IMG/VR virus record: IMGVR_UViG_3300042934_000137
Coordinates: 1-58,190 of that record
Source of the DNA: a virus
Strand: one strand, 5' to 3'
DNA length: 58,190 bases
The notes beneath the pieces are model-generated. The model was not told the origin of the DNA. It saw nothing but the letters and a program-made list of their open reading frames with translations, and ran no database searches. The position numbers were made by a program, and so were the translations under genes. This document shows positions 17,917 through 25,835 of this stretch, in pieces. Each line of letters starts with the position of its first letter. Position 1 is the stretch's first letter.

Positions 17917-18951
17917 CTAGCCTCGAGTGTCTCGACGGCTGACGAACAGATCGGTAACCGGAACGCTAGAGACGAAATCCAGAACGTCTCGGGCTGCGAG
18001 CTTTCCGCTCTCGACACGCTTTCGCTGAGCCTCGAGATCACCGAGGGCCTTGTCGACTCGCCTGTTGTACCGACCCTTACCCCCATAGAGGCCAATGCCG
18101 ACACCTCGGCCTACACGCTCTCCAACGGTCGCTCCGCGTCCTTCTCGAGCTCGCTTGAGGACCGCAGTGTTTCGCTGGTTCTGGTCGAGAATAGCGCCAG
18201 CGACACGATTGCCCTTCTTGCGAACTCCCCACTTCATGCCCTTGACGCCGTAGTGGAGTAGTTCTTCTGGACTCCCGGGCTTGTCGTTGTACGACATACC
18301 CATTCCTTCCTCTAAGTGTTGTGCCTCGTTGACATCGTATGCCATCTCAGTAAGTCCACCGAAGACGATGTCGTCTTCCATCTCCTTGGCGGTGGGTTCT
18401 TTGACGACCTTGAAACCGAGCTTCTCGTAGATATGACGCGCATCCGGAGAGTTCTTGGGGACCTCAAGAGTGAGCTTCTTAAAACCCTCTTGTCGTCCAA
18501 ACTCGGCGCCGGCCTTCATGACTGCGGTGGCATAACCCTGACCTCGAGCCGACTTGTTGATACCAAGCCACACCAGATTCAGTTCGTCCTTGCTCTTCTT
18601 CGCTACTTGAGCTTCGCCGATCTTCTTACCCGAGCCATCATGGATTGTCAGATATGCCTGGTCCGCATAACTCTCTCGGAACTTCTTGCTTCTGCGACCC
18701 ATGAAGTTTTGGAATCGGGACGGAGGAATTTTGCTTAGACGAACCTCTTCTCCAGATGCGGTCTTACGAACGACCGAGTCTGGACCGAGAGATTTAAGCG
18801 GAGCCTTCTGCGAAGACCGATCCTTTCGGACACCCCACTTCATGCCCTTGACGCCGAAGTGTGTTATCGGTTCGTCATTGATGTTTGCGAGCTGAGTCTC
18901 GAGAATATCGAGAAAGCTCCCATACACATTCTCGAGATTGAACTGGTCCAC
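17917..18951 (-). CDS. Doubly tagged GNAT acetyltransferase
   Basis: This encodes 344 residues. A tag HFGVKGMKWGV lies at 31-41. Residues about 68-185 form a GNAT domain with the acetyl-CoA loop RGQGYA (136-141) and YEKLGF. A second tag HYGVKGMKWGV lies at 233-243, in a context (SPEELLHYG) matching the N-terminus of the 19626-20366 protein. GAGGAAGG lies just before Met219 (ATG at 18297), so an internal start could make a separate 126-residue tagged protein. Acetylation targets are unknown. Confidence 0.75.
   Translation of the reverse strand: MDQFNLENVYGSFLDILETQLANINDEPITHFGVKGMKWGVRKDRSSQKAPLKSLGPDSVVRKTASGEEVRLSKIPPSRFQNFMGRRSKKFRESYADQAYLTIHDGSGKKIGEAQVAKKSKDELNLVWLGINKSARGQGYATAVMKAGAEFGRQEGFKKLTLEVPKNSPDARHIYEKLGFKVVKEPTAKEMEDDIVFGGLTEMAYDVNEAQHLEEGMGMSYNDKPGSPEELLHYGVKGMKWGVRKKGNRVAGAILDQNQRNTAVLKRAREGRGATVGERVGRGVGIGLYGGKGRYNRRVDKALGDLEAQRKRVESGKLAARDVLDFVSSVPVTDLFVSRRDTRG
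18227..18255 (-). repeat. Tag-coding repeat, copy A
   Basis: This 29-bp stretch encodes the core of the second tag in the GNAT protein. It is nearly identical to copies at 18833, 19467, 20296 and 22525. Conservation exceeds that expected for synonymous positions, suggesting recent spread or recombination. Confidence 0.85.
18833..18861 (-). repeat. Tag-coding repeat, copy B
   Basis: This encodes the first tag of the GNAT protein. The similarity extends upstream into a shared GATCCTTTCGGA on the plus strand, also present before copies C and D. Confidence 0.85.
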
Positions 18952-18982
18952 TCAATATCTCCTTTGCTGCCTTGTTTGGCGG

Positions 18983-19633
18983 CTAGAAGTTCTTGAGGAA
19001 CTCAGACGCCGACATCCCAGGCTTGATGTTGTTGGCGTTCTTAAGCTGAGAAAATGCGGTCTTGCCCGCCTTGAGGATAGCCTTGTCGACACCACTTCGA
19101 TGCGCCCACATGGCACCACCTGCAATCATCGCTGCAGCCGCGGAAGCGTATTGTGGGTTTCCTCGAACGTAGTGACTGATGCCGCGAGTGGTCTTGGCAG
19201 CGCTACCGGCGACGTTCTTCCGCTTCCGCTCTCGCTTGGCTTTAGACGCGTGAACCGCCATGTCCTGTTTTGCGAGATGGTGATCGAAAGCCCTCTTGTA
19301 GTTCGGGTCCTTCTTGCTCAGCGTCTCGACCTTAGCCTTGATCAGCTTTCGACGAGTGCCGGCGCCATCTCCGTAGAACATCTTAGCTCGAGCGAATTCG
19401 CGAGCATCCTTCAGAGCGGCCTTGTTGGTGCCTCGAGAAACACCTTCGGGACGATCCTTTCGGACGCCCCACTTCATGCCCTTGACGCCGAAGTGCTCGA
19501 TAACATCTTCGGAGAAATCGGAGACGTCCAACGCAGTGAATCCAGCAGCTTCGCTGCGCCGCTTAAGATCATACTCAAGCTCTTCTCTCGACGAATATGC
19601 CGAAGGAATTATCATACCAGGAGTTCTAGTCAT
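18983..19633 (-). CDS. Tagged basic minor head protein
   Basis: This encodes 216 residues. The tag HFGVKGMKWGVRKD lies at about 48-61, followed by a Lys/Arg-rich helical region (KLIKAKVETLSKKD, KAKRERKRKN) and a hydrophobic Ala-rich segment at about 160-175. The basic character suits DNA or capsid contact. It overlaps the end of the metalloprotease-like gene by 8 bases. Related tagged basic proteins are known near phage portals, but their function is not established. Confidence 0.65.
   Translation of the reverse strand: MTRTPGMIIPSAYSSREELEYDLKRRSEAAGFTALDVSDFSEDVIEHFGVKGMKWGVRKDRPEGVSRGTNKAALKDAREFARAKMFYGDGAGTRRKLIKAKVETLSKKDPNYKRAFDHHLAKQDMAVHASKAKRERKRKNVAGSAAKTTRGISHYVRGNPQYASAAAAMIAGGAMWAHRSGVDKAILKAGKTAFSQLKNANNIKPGMSASEFLKNF
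19467..19495 (-). repeat. Tag-coding repeat, copy C
   Basis: This encodes the tag of the 18983-19633 protein. It matches copy B over this core and the upstream flank. Confidence 0.85.
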
Positions 19634-20366
19634 GCTTCACCTCTTCTCTGAATGGAGTATCGTTGAGTCCCAGTTCTCGGTGGAGGGTTTCTCCCCACAC
19701 CGTCACAAAACTAGGCGGGTTTGAACTCCAATGGTACTGAGAAAATAGCTCAGCTTCAACCTCTTCTCGCATTCCGGATGTCGCTGCATAATCCGAAACC
19801 TTAGACGAGAAAAGATGGCTAGGTATTCCATCTCTTTGTGCCGCTTTAATCGCCGCTTTAATTGCTTTATCCCGGGCCTTGATGTTTCCGCCGACAATTC
19901 TCGGACCAGCGAACCCTGTTTTCACTTTTTGTTCGGCATGAAAAATGGCATGTGCCGATTCATGAGTAAGGAAAGCTCGGACGTTACCACAATCTTTCCC
20001 GAACCAACCAATGTCTTCGCCGTGTTTTAGTTGCTTTCGGACGTCGGTATGGGCTGTGTAAATAACGCCCTCACGCCGTCCTGGCGTACCCTGTACAAAA
20101 CCGATTGTACCCGTGCCATACTCCGGGTGCCCTGGTTCTATAGATTTGAGTGCGCTGATTTTAAAACCGTACCTCTCGCCGATCAGAGAAGCTACTTCTT
20201 TACCGGCACTTTTTGTCGATTGCGGTAGCGTCGAATCGATCGTTGGTCCTGGTCCTTGGAGTCGGTATACACCGTCTTCTTGATCCTTTCGGACGCCCCA
20301 CTTCATGCCTTTGACGCCGTAGTGAAGAAGCTCTTCGGGCGACGCAGGCTTCTTCAAATACGTCAT
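19626..20366 (-). CDS. Tagged zincin metalloprotease-like protein
   Basis: This encodes 246 residues. The N-terminal tag HYGVKGMKWGVRKD lies at 15-28. A zinc-metallopeptidase motif HESAH (HExxH) at 135-139 sits in a LTHESAHAIFH helix, with candidate third ligands in EEVEAELF about 65 residues later, after SDYA. This matches phage head-associated zincins. The N-terminal tag suggests the protease travels in the virion. The substrate is unknown: head maturation or host targets are both possible. Confidence 0.7.
   Translation of the reverse strand: MTYLKKPASPEELLHYGVKGMKWGVRKDQEDGVYRLQGPGPTIDSTLPQSTKSAGKEVASLIGERYGFKISALKSIEPGHPEYGTGTIGFVQGTPGRREGVIYTAHTDVRKQLKHGEDIGWFGKDCGNVRAFLTHESAHAIFHAEQKVKTGFAGPRIVGGNIKARDKAIKAAIKAAQRDGIPSHLFSSKVSDYAATSGMREEVEAELFSQYHWSSNPPSFVTVWGETLHRELGLNDTPFREEVKHD
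20296..20324 (-). repeat. Tag-coding repeat, copy D
   Basis: This encodes the N-terminal tag of the metalloprotease-like protein. It differs from copies B and C at two positions in this core. Confidence 0.85.
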
Positions 20367-22105
20367 TCGAAGGCCTCCTTGTGTGCCTTGTATGCGACGT
20401 AAGCGTCCATCATTGCGGCGACGTTATCGATCTTTTCGTCATAGCGCTTCTTCAGGAGCTTTCTGTTTCCGTTCGTGTCTTCCATAGTAATGGCGTTACC
20501 CATTGCGAAAGACATCAACCCTTGGTCGAATCGGAGCAGGCGTTCTTCACTAAGAATCTTCAGTTCTCCGAGAGGAACAGATTCCGTCTTAGAACCCTGA
20601 ATAACCTTCTCGATACCGAAAGGCCCGTTCTCTTGACCCCAACGTGTAACGAATTCTTTTGCGTTGTATGGATCGTAACCAAGAGAACGAACGTCGTATC
20701 CACGCTCCTGAATATGCTGATCGAGATCTTCGTAGACCTCCATCATGTCGAGAACGGTGCCCTCAATGATATGAAGACTTCCTTCTCTGATGAACTCGTC
20801 GTACTTGGCACGCATAGCTCCGGGAAGCTTCTTCAACGTGAGTGACGTAATATAGCTTCGAGTCTTGACACCGAAACCTCGTCGCAAAGGGAAGAGGAAT
20901 GTGAAAGCACAGAAGTCGTCACCCTGCGAGAGGTCGGCGCCCAAAGCACAAGGCATGTCATCAAAGTTCTGACGACGGTGAGGAAGCGTCTCTTCGTAGG
21001 TAAAGAAGTAGGTGTAGCCCTCCATCGGAATGCCGAACCGCTTAGCGAGAATATCGTTCCTTGCGGCCGGGGCCTTCTCGGCTCGTTCGACGTCGAGCTG
21101 GTAGGTCTCATAACTAACAGTGAGACCAAGATTTGGGTTTGCCTTTACCCACATCGCTGGATTGGCGACTTCTTCCAGATCATCCAATTTGTAATGGAAA
21201 ATAGAGATGTGTGGGGCTATGTACTCGCCCTTTAGGATCTCCATCAACTCCATCTTGATAGTGTCGCCGCTGCCGTTACGAACAGTTCCTTCCGAGCTAA
21301 CCGCGAGAATCATGTAATCCTCGAGCTTGGAAGCACCCTGCTCTACGGCGCCAATGACATCCTCTCGGAGGTCTCCGGAAAGCCACTCATCAATAGTGTT
21401 GCATTTGGTTCTAAGGCCCTGCAACTTAGTGATCGCCATAGGACGAATCTCGAGCAGAGAGTTCGTAAGAAAGTTCTCAATGCCCTTCTTCGTTGGGATC
21501 AGCTTCTGTCGAAGAGCTCTGGCGCCCGTGGTGTTCTGAAGGGATCCCTCAGTCAAGAATTTAAACAAGGGGCCACGGGCTCGAGCGATCGCAGTCCGGA
21601 TGGGACTCATGATCTCTTCAGCCTGCTTCATCGTTGGAGCAGTTGTGATCTGGTGCGTTGTCGACGTATCAATCGTCAGAATATAGGCCTGTACGAGAGA
21701 CTCATACAAGGACTTGGCTGCACCTCTAGCGACGATGAGATACTGCTTCTTAGTTAGACGAACCTTGATAGTCTTGGTGACGAAATGACCCTCACCACCA
21801 GTGGTCGACGGTATGTAGACCTGTCTATCAATGAAGTAGTACCAACCAAATAACTGTTCGCCCCAAAGCTTGAAGGACGGAAGCAACGTCAAGTCACTAC
21901 CATCCGTCAACGTCATCTCAGACTCGCAGAAAAGGATCCAGCCTTCTACCGGTCCAGGATCGTAGTAAATGTTCGGGTTGGCGATGAGCTGATCGATGCG
22001 ATTCATCTCCATCGCGATCTCCCGATTCACAGGAATATCGCCCCGAAGCACAGCCTCGCGGAACTGCCCGTAATACCTGGGTGTTGCCGTGTTCGACAAG
22101 CCCAT
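20363..22105 (-). CDS. terL: Large terminase
   Basis: This encodes 580 residues. The start is the ATG at 22105, preceded by AAAGGAGG; an earlier in-frame ATG would overlap the previous gene. It is the ATPase-nuclease motor that packages DNA through the portal. A degenerate Walker A-like VARGAAKSLYES follows a DRQVYIPS segment. The C-terminal nuclease region has ALGADLSQGDDF and the DPYNAKEF segment. The position beside portal and head genes supports the call. Confidence 0.87.
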   Translation of the reverse strand: MGLSNTATPRYYGQFREAVLRGDIPVNREIAMEMNRIDQLIANPNIYYDPGPVEGWILFCESEMTLTDGSDLTLLPSFKLWGEQLFGWYYFIDRQVYIPSTTGGEGHFVTKTIKVRLTKKQYLIVARGAAKSLYESLVQAYILTIDTSTTHQITTAPTMKQAEEIMSPIRTAIARARGPLFKFLTEGSLQNTTGARALRQKLIPTKKGIENFLTNSLLEIRPMAITKLQGLRTKCNTIDEWLSGDLREDVIGAVEQGASKLEDYMILAVSSEGTVRNGSGDTIKMELMEILKGEYIAPHISIFHYKLDDLEEVANPAMWVKANPNLGLTVSYETYQLDVERAEKAPAARNDILAKRFGIPMEGYTYFFTYEETLPHRRQNFDDMPCALGADLSQGDDFCAFTFLFPLRRGFGVKTRSYITSLTLKKLPGAMRAKYDEFIREGSLHIIEGTVLDMMEVYEDLDQHIQERGYDVRSLGYDPYNAKEFVTRWGQENGPFGIEKVIQGSKTESVPLGELKILSEERLLRFDQGLMSFAMGNAITMEDTNGNRKLLKKRYDEKIDNVAAMMDAYVAYKAHKEAFE

Positions 22106-22121
22106 CACCAACCTCCTTTCA

Positions 22122-23081
22122 TCAACTACCGATAGCCTTGCGAGAGACGTCAATGACGTTCCTCGAGACGTACGCGTTCGTTCGGAATGGACCGCTGTTG
22201 TTCATCTTGGCGTTGACTGCAGCACCGAGAATGAGAGGGACCGCAATCTTTCCGACTTCGCCCAAAATCTTGAGCGCTGCCATTCGCTTTTCAGATCGCC
22301 GCTTGGCATCTTCGTTGATGACGTCACGAAGCTTCTTCTCCAACTCGAGGCGCTTGCGCATCTCCTCCAGTCGCTTGCTGGACATCTTGTGTAGACCGCC
22401 GGCCTTGTTGATGGCCTGTTGGTATTCCGACTGAGTCTTGTTGGTCTTGTAGCTGAGTTTCTCAGCTCGGTTCAACATCTCAGGCTTGTTGATCCCAATA
22501 CGACCGTCTGGATCCCTTCGGATTCCCCACTTCATGCCCTTGACGCCATAGTGAGCGAGCTCGCTCATTCTCACCTCCTCCGAGTAATATCGTTCCTTGA
22601 GTCGAAACTCGGTGCCCTCGTAATCGCCGGTCCAGAGAGCGATGCGATCGAAGGTCACCCAAGAAATATTGCGCGTCCAGTCGTCCTTTGTCACGAGAGG
22701 TTTAGCCGGAGTTTCCGGGTACCCCAGCGTGAGATGTGGAGTCCATGACGGGTACTGCTCTATCGAGTGGTAAGCCCGGAAAATGTTCGGATCTTGGAGG
22801 AGGTATGCTCGAGCTTCCTCCATCATCCGAGTGTCTCGCTGCTTGAAGAACACGACATCCGCGCGCTTCTCGCCTAGTAAACCACGTCGATCGACTTCTA
22901 GGCCGAACTGATAGAGCGAGGTGTTGGTGACGTGTTGCAGGTAGCTCGTGATCCGTCCCAGCTCGTCGATGTCGCTCACATCCCCGAGGAATAAGAGCGT
23001 CAGATGAGGGACCTTCTCGCTTGAGATCTGCCAGACGTAGTCTTCCTCAGAAGGAATGGCTACGATGGCGACTCCAGTCAC
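22122..23081 (-). CDS. Tagged 2H phosphoesterase (LigT-like)
   Basis: This encodes 319 residues. Two HxT motifs, HLTLLFLG (26-33) and HLTLGYP (116-122), define the 2H phosphoesterase superfamily, which includes LigT RNA ligases, cyclic phosphodiesterases and anti-CBASS Acb1. The tag HYGVKGMKWGIRRD lies at 177-190, followed by a helical, basic C-terminal region. The substrate is not deducible; RNA ends, cyclic nucleotides and NAD-derived cyclic phosphates are all possible. It sits directly upstream of terminase. Confidence 0.78.
   Translation of the reverse strand: MTGVAIVAIPSEEDYVWQISSEKVPHLTLLFLGDVSDIDELGRITSYLQHVTNTSLYQFGLEVDRRGLLGEKRADVVFFKQRDTRMMEEARAYLLQDPNIFRAYHSIEQYPSWTPHLTLGYPETPAKPLVTKDDWTRNISWVTFDRIALWTGDYEGTEFRLKERYYSEEVRMSELAHYGVKGMKWGIRRDPDGRIGINKPEMLNRAEKLSYKTNKTQSEYQQAINKAGGLHKMSSKRLEEMRKRLELEKKLRDVINEDAKRRSEKRMAALKILGEVGKIAVPLILGAAVNAKMNNSGPFRTNAYVSRNVIDVSRKAIGS
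22525..22553 (-). repeat. Tag-coding repeat, copy E
   Basis: This encodes the central tag of the 2H phosphoesterase and differs from copies B and C by one or two bases in the core. It is the furthest upstream of the five near-identical copies. Confidence 0.85.
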
Positions 23082-23482
23082 CAGACACCCCCGATGGGCT
23101 CTTCGACCACCACGACAGGTGGATTAGGGTTGACCCAATCCACACTCTCTCGTTGCACACTGATACGCCACTCGAGCTGTTCAGCTTGCTTGTTCATGGC
23201 TTCGAGATGAAATGACGTCTGTGGTGGATCGAAGATCATGCGAACCTTGAGGAAGACGTACTGTTTGACGAAGTTCATCTTCAGGTCATCGCCGAGGTAG
23301 GTGTCCCACGTAGTCGTGTCATCCTCGATCATGAACCCTGCCTCGGGACCGACCCCCAGCTGTGTCAACGTTGCGAACACGGAATTGATGTGAAACACAA
23401 TGTCCGTGTCGAACGCCTTGTAGCTTGGGTCGATACTAAGGACCTTCTTTATGCTGTTTAGAATGCTGTCCACGTGGGACAC
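23078..23482 (-). CDS. Head-tail connector-like protein
   Basis: This encodes 134 residues. AFDTDIVFHINSVFATL, LGVGPEAGFMI and DPPQTSFHLEAM are typical of a small phage protein annotated as a gp6-like connector adaptor. Its position, between endolysin and terminase rather than after the capsid, is odd for a connector, so the role is tentative. Its stop overlaps the next start by ATGA. Confidence 0.55.
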   Translation of the reverse strand: MSHVDSILNSIKKVLSIDPSYKAFDTDIVFHINSVFATLTQLGVGPEAGFMIEDDTTTWDTYLGDDLKMNFVKQYVFLKVRMIFDPPQTSFHLEAMNKQAEQLEWRISVQRESVDWVNPNPPVVVVEEPIGGVW

Positions 23483-23505
23483 CTCCTCTCATTTTGACGG
23501 GTTGG

Positions 23506-24258
23506 TTACTGGTAGCCGTACGCCCGCATCTTGGCGAAGGTCAGCGGGCCGACCTCACCGTCCTGCTTCAGACCCGTCCGCTCCTGGAACTCCTTGACCC
23601 AGGCGGTGGTCTGAGGGCCGAAGTTTCCATCGACCGAGATGACTTGACCTCGCTTGACGGACACCGAGTTCCGGTACCCCGGGAAGTTCCGACGGAAGAA
23701 GTCCTGGATCTTCCGAGGAACGGCGCCAGAGTCGCCCTCCTTGTAGACCTTCTCGGCCGGAGGAGTCGGCTTCGCCGGAGGCTTGGGTGCGGCCGGCTTG
23801 CCGAGCTCGCCCAGGTGGTAGTTCACGCCGGTGGCGGAGTCCGCGGCCTGGGTGAAGTCGGAGTTCACGTGCATGTGCTGCGTGTGAAGGTTCTTACCGG
23901 TGTAGCTCCGGGTCTTGAAGCCATCCGACTTGTGCCAGATCCGCTTGTTGAAGATGATGTAGCGCAGGTGCGGAAGGCGACCTGCACGAGCCAGCTTCAC
24001 CAGGTGCTGGACGACCATCTCCATGGTCACGCCGCCGGCGTCCTTGAGGTCGGCGTCGAAGTCGCGAGCACGAACCTCGTCCTTGCTGTCTCCGTCGCGG
24101 TGTTCCGGGTTCCCGGTCTTGTCCGGGTTGTGGCTGGACGAACTGGCCTTGTGGCTGGTGTCGCCGATCGAGCCGTCGCTGGCCTTGTCGCGCTTCGGGA
24201 AGCGCTTGTTCATCTGGTCGCGGAGCTCTTCCAGGTTTGGAACGACAACCCACGCCAT
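23506..24258 (-). CDS. Endolysin, M15-type peptidase with PG-binding domain
   Basis: This encodes 250 residues. An N-terminal peptidase-like domain has SSHNPD, RARDFDADL and HTQHMHV, consistent with a zinc DD-peptidase fold. A Pro/Lys linker (about 152-172) leads to a C-terminal peptidoglycan-binding domain (GDSGAVPRKIQDFFRR, VDGNFGPQTTAWVKEFQ). It likely cuts host peptidoglycan at lysis. It lies far from the holin candidate, beside packaging genes. Confidence 0.85.
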   Translation of the reverse strand: MAWVVVPNLEELRDQMNKRFPKRDKASDGSIGDTSHKASSSSHNPDKTGNPEHRDGDSKDEVRARDFDADLKDAGGVTMEMVVQHLVKLARAGRLPHLRYIIFNKRIWHKSDGFKTRSYTGKNLHTQHMHVNSDFTQAADSATGVNYHLGELGKPAAPKPPAKPTPPAEKVYKEGDSGAVPRKIQDFFRRNFPGYRNSVSVKRGQVISVDGNFGPQTTAWVKEFQERTGLKQDGEVGPLTFAKMRAYGYQ

Positions 24259-24518
24259 CAGTTGTTCACCTCCACGGAACCGCTCGGCCAGTCAGTCTGG
24301 CTGTCATCGTGCCACGGGTCGTCGATGACATCGCCGAGGTGCTGCTCCGGGTCTTCGTCCACCTCGTGGGCGGGCGAAGAGTTCACCGGGGCTGCAGCCA
24401 GCTCCTTGTCGGGAGAAGCATCTACCGGCTTCGCGGCCGGCTCGTCGGCCTTGGGGGCCGGGGTCGGGGTGGTGTTGGTCGGCTTGTTGGTGACCTTCTT
24501 GCTACCACTTTGGGGCAT
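24258..24518 (-). CDS. Low-complexity Pro/Ala/Asp protein
   Basis: This encodes 86 residues rich in Pro, Ala, Thr and Asp, ending DWPSGSVEVNN, and overlaps the endolysin ATG by one base. It looks disordered. The start follows AAGGAGG. The tandem repeats at 24535-24614 precede it. No function is assigned; coupling to the endolysin suggests a lysis or virion accessory. Confidence 0.5.
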   Translation of the reverse strand: MPQSGSKKVTNKPTNTTPTPAPKADEPAAKPVDASPDKELAAAPVNSSPAHEVDEDPEQHLGDVIDDPWHDDSQTDWPSGSVEVNN

Positions 24519-24534
24519 CCCTAATCCTCCTTAT

Positions 24535-24614
24535 GGATCTTGGGCAAAAAGTGACAGTCCTTGTATCGCAAGAATTGGATCTTGAGGCAAAAAGTAACAG
24601 CCCATGTATCGCAA
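24535..24614 (-). repeat. Tandem 37/38-bp direct repeat
   Basis: Two copies, 24535-24571 and 24577-24614, begin GGATCTTG, share GCAAAAAGT and end TGTATCGCAA on the plus strand, with about five differences. On the minus strand each reads TTGCGATACA...GTTAC/GTCAC...TTTTTGCC. The GATACA word recalls the promoter elements. They lie in the gap between thyX and the endolysin operon, so they may be operators or a variant promoter. Confidence 0.7.
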
Positions 24615-24630
24615 AACTTGCAAGCACTGT

Positions 24631-25329
24631 CTACCGGCCTTCCTGGTCTCCCATTTTGGCCGGAGCATCGAAGTCCTGGAACGTGTTGGGCGCGATCGCC
24701 TTCAACTGAGCCAGAACGAGTTGAGCCACCTGACGGAACTCCTCGTCCGCGGTAGGAGAGAGCCGCTTCCAGAGCATCTCTCGCCAACAACGCATGTTGC
24801 CGGAGATGAGGATCTTGGTTTCGGTTCCGCTGACGAGTGCGTGACGAGCAGCCTGGCGGGCCTTCTTGCGTTCGGTACCCTTTCCAGCCAGGTCAGCCAT
24901 CACAGCCTCGTAAGCCTCTCGTCCAGCCTTGATGGCGAAGAGAAGCTTCTCCCGAGCATCCTTGTCGATCCCGACGAGACCGGGGTGTTCGGCGAATGCG
25001 AACGAACCGACATCGACGTAGCGCTGACTCACCTCGCTGTAACCGAAGTGACGGTGGCGAATGTGCTCGTGCGTGAAGTTGCGAGTAACGCCATCGATGT
25101 AGATCGTGGCGCTTGCGTGTTCCATGACCGAGTAGTGACCCTGATCGAGAATGTTGCCGAGGTAGCCCTCGTTGGTGGCAGTCTTCGGGTTGGGTCGAGG
25201 CCATGATTCATAGCAGAGCCGTCCGGCTTCCTCGGCCAGTTCGTCGGAATCGGTCACGAGATCATTGTGAGGGATGTAGCCCGGGATGTGACCAACGAGA
25301 GTCGTGACAGCAATCAGCTTGGCACGCAT
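24631..25329 (-). CDS. thyX: FAD-dependent thymidylate synthase ThyX
   Basis: This encodes 232 residues. The signature RHRX7S is at 91-101 (RHRHFGYSEVS) with R103. HYSVMEHA earlier and the C-terminal RCWREMLWKR are ThyX-typical. It makes dTMP from dUMP using methylenetetrahydrofolate and reduced FAD. The dCTP deaminase/dUTPase-like gene is immediately upstream and thymidylate kinase is elsewhere in the genome, giving a dTTP supply route. Confidence 0.93.
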   Translation of the reverse strand: MRAKLIAVTTLVGHIPGYIPHNDLVTDSDELAEEAGRLCYESWPRPNPKTATNEGYLGNILDQGHYSVMEHASATIYIDGVTRNFTHEHIRHRHFGYSEVSQRYVDVGSFAFAEHPGLVGIDKDAREKLLFAIKAGREAYEAVMADLAGKGTERKKARQAARHALVSGTETKILISGNMRCWREMLWKRLSPTADEEFRQVAQLVLAQLKAIAPNTFQDFDAPAKMGDQEGR

Positions 25330-25340
25330 AGAGAGGGGTC

Positions 25341-25832
25341 CTACTTTCGATGTGACGGCGTTACGCCGTTCTGTCCTTGATAGTGGTTCCCGTTACCCGG
25401 TCCGTAGAGAACGTCGGTCGGCTCGTCCAGGTGCATAAAATAGACCTGTCCGATAGGCTCGCCGATGACTAGACGAATCGCGTCTTTGTGATGCAAGTTC
25501 TTCAGCTCGAGAGTGATGTTGCCGAAGAAGCCAGGGTCAATAAGTCCCGCGGCTTCAATCTGCAAACCTTCTCTTGCGTGAGTACTCTTACCCACCACAA
25601 ACCCAACGAGAAAATCAGGCATGGCAAACGTCTCGATCGTCCCGCCCAAGCAGAACTCTCCGGGGCTGAGAAAAACGGCGTCGTCGTTGTAGGGAATGTC
25701 GTGTAGCACCATCTGCGAGAGATGAAGGTCGATTGAGACCGGCTCAATCTTCAGAGGCTTGTCGTCTTGACGACGAACCAAATTTCTTGTGCGGCAGAGT
25801 CGCTCAAGAGTCTGCCTACTAAGGATTGACAT
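25341..25832 (-). CDS. dCTP deaminase/dUTPase-like enzyme
   Basis: This encodes 163 residues of the trimeric dCTP deaminase/dUTPase fold. SIDLHL, GKSTHAREGLQIE, AGLIDPGFFGNITLEL in parts, and IGEPIGQVYF correspond to the conserved motifs. The Glu of ITLEL matches the deaminase catalytic position, so dCTP deaminase or a bifunctional enzyme is favoured. It feeds dUMP to ThyX next door. Confidence 0.82.
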   Translation of the reverse strand: MSILSRQTLERLCRTRNLVRRQDDKPLKIEPVSIDLHLSQMVLHDIPYNDDAVFLSPGEFCLGGTIETFAMPDFLVGFVVGKSTHAREGLQIEAAGLIDPGFFGNITLELKNLHHKDAIRLVIGEPIGQVYFMHLDEPTDVLYGPGNGNHYQGQNGVTPSHRK

Positions 25833-25835
25833 CGC

